Below are positions 5,662 to 6,849 of a DNA stretch of 6,849 nt, piece by piece. Numbering within the stretch: the first letter of the stretch is position 1; each line of letters opens with the position of its first letter. Below the pieces are notes generated by a model, which saw only the letters and a program-made list of their open reading frames with translations, did no database searches and was not told where the DNA came from. Position numbers and translations under genes: made by a program. Source of the DNA: Omnitrophica WOR_2 bacterium RIFCSPLOWO2_12_FULL_51_24 (lineage in GTDB: Bacteria; Omnitrophota; Gorgyraeia; Pluralincolimonadales; Pluralincolimonadaceae); assembly GCA_001805885.1 (NCBI GenBank), contig MHHC01000043.1, forward strand, positions 1 through 6,849. Direction: 5' to 3'.

Positions 5662-6849
5662 TCAATCCTGTTCGCCGAGCGTCACGCGCAGGACCTCCTC
5701 AAGGGTCGTGGTGCCTTCAAAGACTTTCCTCAACCCGCTTTCCCTTAAAGTAACAAGACCCGCCCTGCGCGCCGCCTCATAGATATTGCTTTCGTGCGCC
5801 CTTTTGGCGATCAGCTCTCTTAGTTCCGCGTTTACAGTCACCGCCTCGATAAGGCCCACCCTTCCCCTGAAGCCTGTCTTAAAACAATAATCACAGCCTT
5901 TCCCTTTATAGAACTTCACATTTTCCGGCGCCTTTATCTTAAGTTTCTCAAGCATGGTTTTGGGAACTTCGTGAGCCTCCTTACAGCGCGGACATACCTT
6001 CCTGACAAGCCTCTGGGCCGCAACAAGGGCTACAGAGGAACTGATAAGGAACGGTTCGACGCCCATATTCATCAATCTCATGATGACGCCGGGCGCGGTA
6101 TTGGTATGCAGAGTGCTGAGCACCAGGTGGCCGGTCAATGCGGCTTTTATCGCGATGTCAACGGTCTCGAGGTCCCTTATCTCACCGACCATTATGACAT
6201 TCGGGTCCTGGCGCAGTATCGAGCGGAGCGTAGCCGCGTATGTCAGGCCTATATTGGTATTGATATTTACCTGGTTTATCCCCGGAAGCAGGTATTCTAC
6301 GGGGTCCTCTACCGTCACGAAGTTCTTCTCCGGGGCGTCTATATGTTTAAGGACCGAGTAGAGCGTGGTCGTCTTCCCTGAACCTGCAGGCCCGCAGACG
6401 AGTATCATGCCATGAGGCCTCCTCGAGGCCTTCTTGAGCTCATCGAGAGGTTCTTTCTCAAAACCGAGCTTATCGACATCGAGCATCGCCTGGGATTTAT
6501 CGAGGACCCTGAGCGCGACTTTCTCGCCGAAGGCGGTGGGCACGGTCGAGACCCTGAAGTCGACCTCCCTCTCCTGTATTTTTATCTTGAACCTTCCGTC
6601 CTGAGGCAGGCGGCGCTCGGCAATATTGAGGTTAGACATGACTTTGATCCTGGATATTATGCCCGATTGTATAGTCCTCGGGAGCGACTGCGTTTCCCTG
6701 AAGATGCCGTCTATCTTGTATCTTACCCGCAGGTGGTCCTCCATCGGCTCTATCAGTATGTCGCTCGCCCTTGCTTTTGTGGCGTCAAGGACTATAGCGC
6801 TCGTAAGTTTTACCACCGGCGTATCGGCGACCGTGCTCGCCGCTTCGAT
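5662..6849 (-). CDS. PilB/GspE-type assembly ATPase, partial (N-terminus beyond right edge)
   Basis: The frame is open to the window edge: 395 residues plus stop, with the whole N-domain missing. The GTG at 6814-6816 is an internal Val, because the frame continues upstream with IEAASTVADTPVVKL, typical sequence just before the core. Numbered from the edge, the fragment shows ASDILIEP (28-35, Leu where His is usual), RYKIDG and RLPQDGRFK. Walker A is GPAGSGKTT (153-161, Ala where Thr is usual; Lys159 kept). Walker B is IMVGEIRD with Glu223, and the His box carries His248. The CxxC pairs are 286/289 and 319/322, so this is PilB/GspE class and not PilT. It is clearly paralogous to the next gene, but its CxxC linker is 12 residues shorter. 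All catalytic residues are present, so it is probably active. Its division of labour with the second ATPase is unknown. Confidence 0.9.
   Translation of the reverse strand: MEAASTVADTPVVKLTSAIVLDATKARASDILIEPMEDHLRVRYKIDGIFRETQSLPRTIQSGIISRIKVMSNLNIAERRLPQDGRFKIKIQEREVDFRVSTVPTAFGEKVALRVLDKSQAMLDVDKLGFEKEPLDELKKASRRPHGMILVCGPAGSGKTTTLYSVLKHIDAPEKNFVTVEDPVEYLLPGINQVNINTNIGLTYAATLRSILRQDPNVIMVGEIRDLETVDIAIKAALTGHLVLSTLHTNTAPGVIMRLMNMGVEPFLISSSVALVAAQRLVRKVCPRCKEAHEVPKTMLEKLKIKAPENVKFYKGKGCDYCFKTGFRGRVGLIEAVTVNAELRELIAKRAHESNIYEAARRAGLVTLRESGLRKVFEGTTTLEEVLRVTLGEQD

Noticed and set aside
5971..6381. Plus-strand open frames opposite the partial ATPase
   Set aside because: Antisense to Walker A, Walker B and His-box coding sequence, so codon structure is explained by the minus strand.
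6814..6816. GTG as the start of the right-hand ATPase
   Set aside because: The frame stays open to the edge and upstream codons match the usual segment before the ATPase core, so this GTG is an internal valine.
5662..6849. Retraction ATPase PilT for the partial right-hand ATPase
   Set aside because: It has both CxxC pairs and the PilB/GspE-type core blocks; PilT lacks the tetracysteine element.

Overview
The window is a single-direction gene cluster: every supported gene lies on the minus strand, so transcription runs from high to low coordinates. It is the core of a type IV filament system, either a type IV pilus or a type II secretion/pseudopilus relative. I assign it to type IV pili because a major pilin is followed by a PilV-, PilW- and PilX-like minor pilin set. 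The genes that would settle this (secretin, PilM-N-O-P, PilT, prepilin peptidase) are not in the window.

In transcription order the layout is: (1) an extension-type PilB/GspE ATPase whose start lies beyond the right edge (5662-6849); (2) a second, complete ATPase of the same family with a MshEN-like N-terminal domain (3913-5658); (3) the inner-membrane platform PilC/GspF, with a GTG start placed directly after the previous stop codon (2701-3912); (4) an 86-bp gap with a near-consensus sigma70-type promoter; (5) a likely major pilin with a strong ribosome binding site (2183-2614); (6) an 88-bp gap with a 14-bp hairpin; (7) a close pilin paralogue (1660-2094); (8) a PilV/GspI-like minor prepilin (1237-1647); (9) a PilW/GspJ-like minor prepilin (492-1235); (10) a PilX-like protein cut by the left edge (1-483). 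Outside the two gaps, genes are separated by 0-12 bases and several ribosome binding sites overlap the preceding stop codon, so translation is probably coupled.

In the working model, the ATPases drive PilC, which adds pilin subunits to a filament made mainly of the 2183-2614 product. The minor prepilins V, W and X would form the priming or tip complex. The promoter and hairpin around the major pilin gene would let it be made in large excess over the machinery upstream and the minor pilins downstream.

The organism is a bacterium, probably diderm. Frequent ATA and AGG codons, intermediate G+C by eye, two tandem PilB-type ATPases and pilins with an N-terminal helix followed by a short beta domain resemble what I recall from uncultured lineages such as Omnitrophota or Elusimicrobiota. 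This is a low-confidence inference from protein appearance, not a database result. I see no RNA genes, insertion sequences, CRISPR arrays or attachment sites. Nothing here is clearly an undescribed system; the most useful signals are the expression module around the pilin, the paired pilins with a 40-nt identical block, and the unusual ATPase pair.
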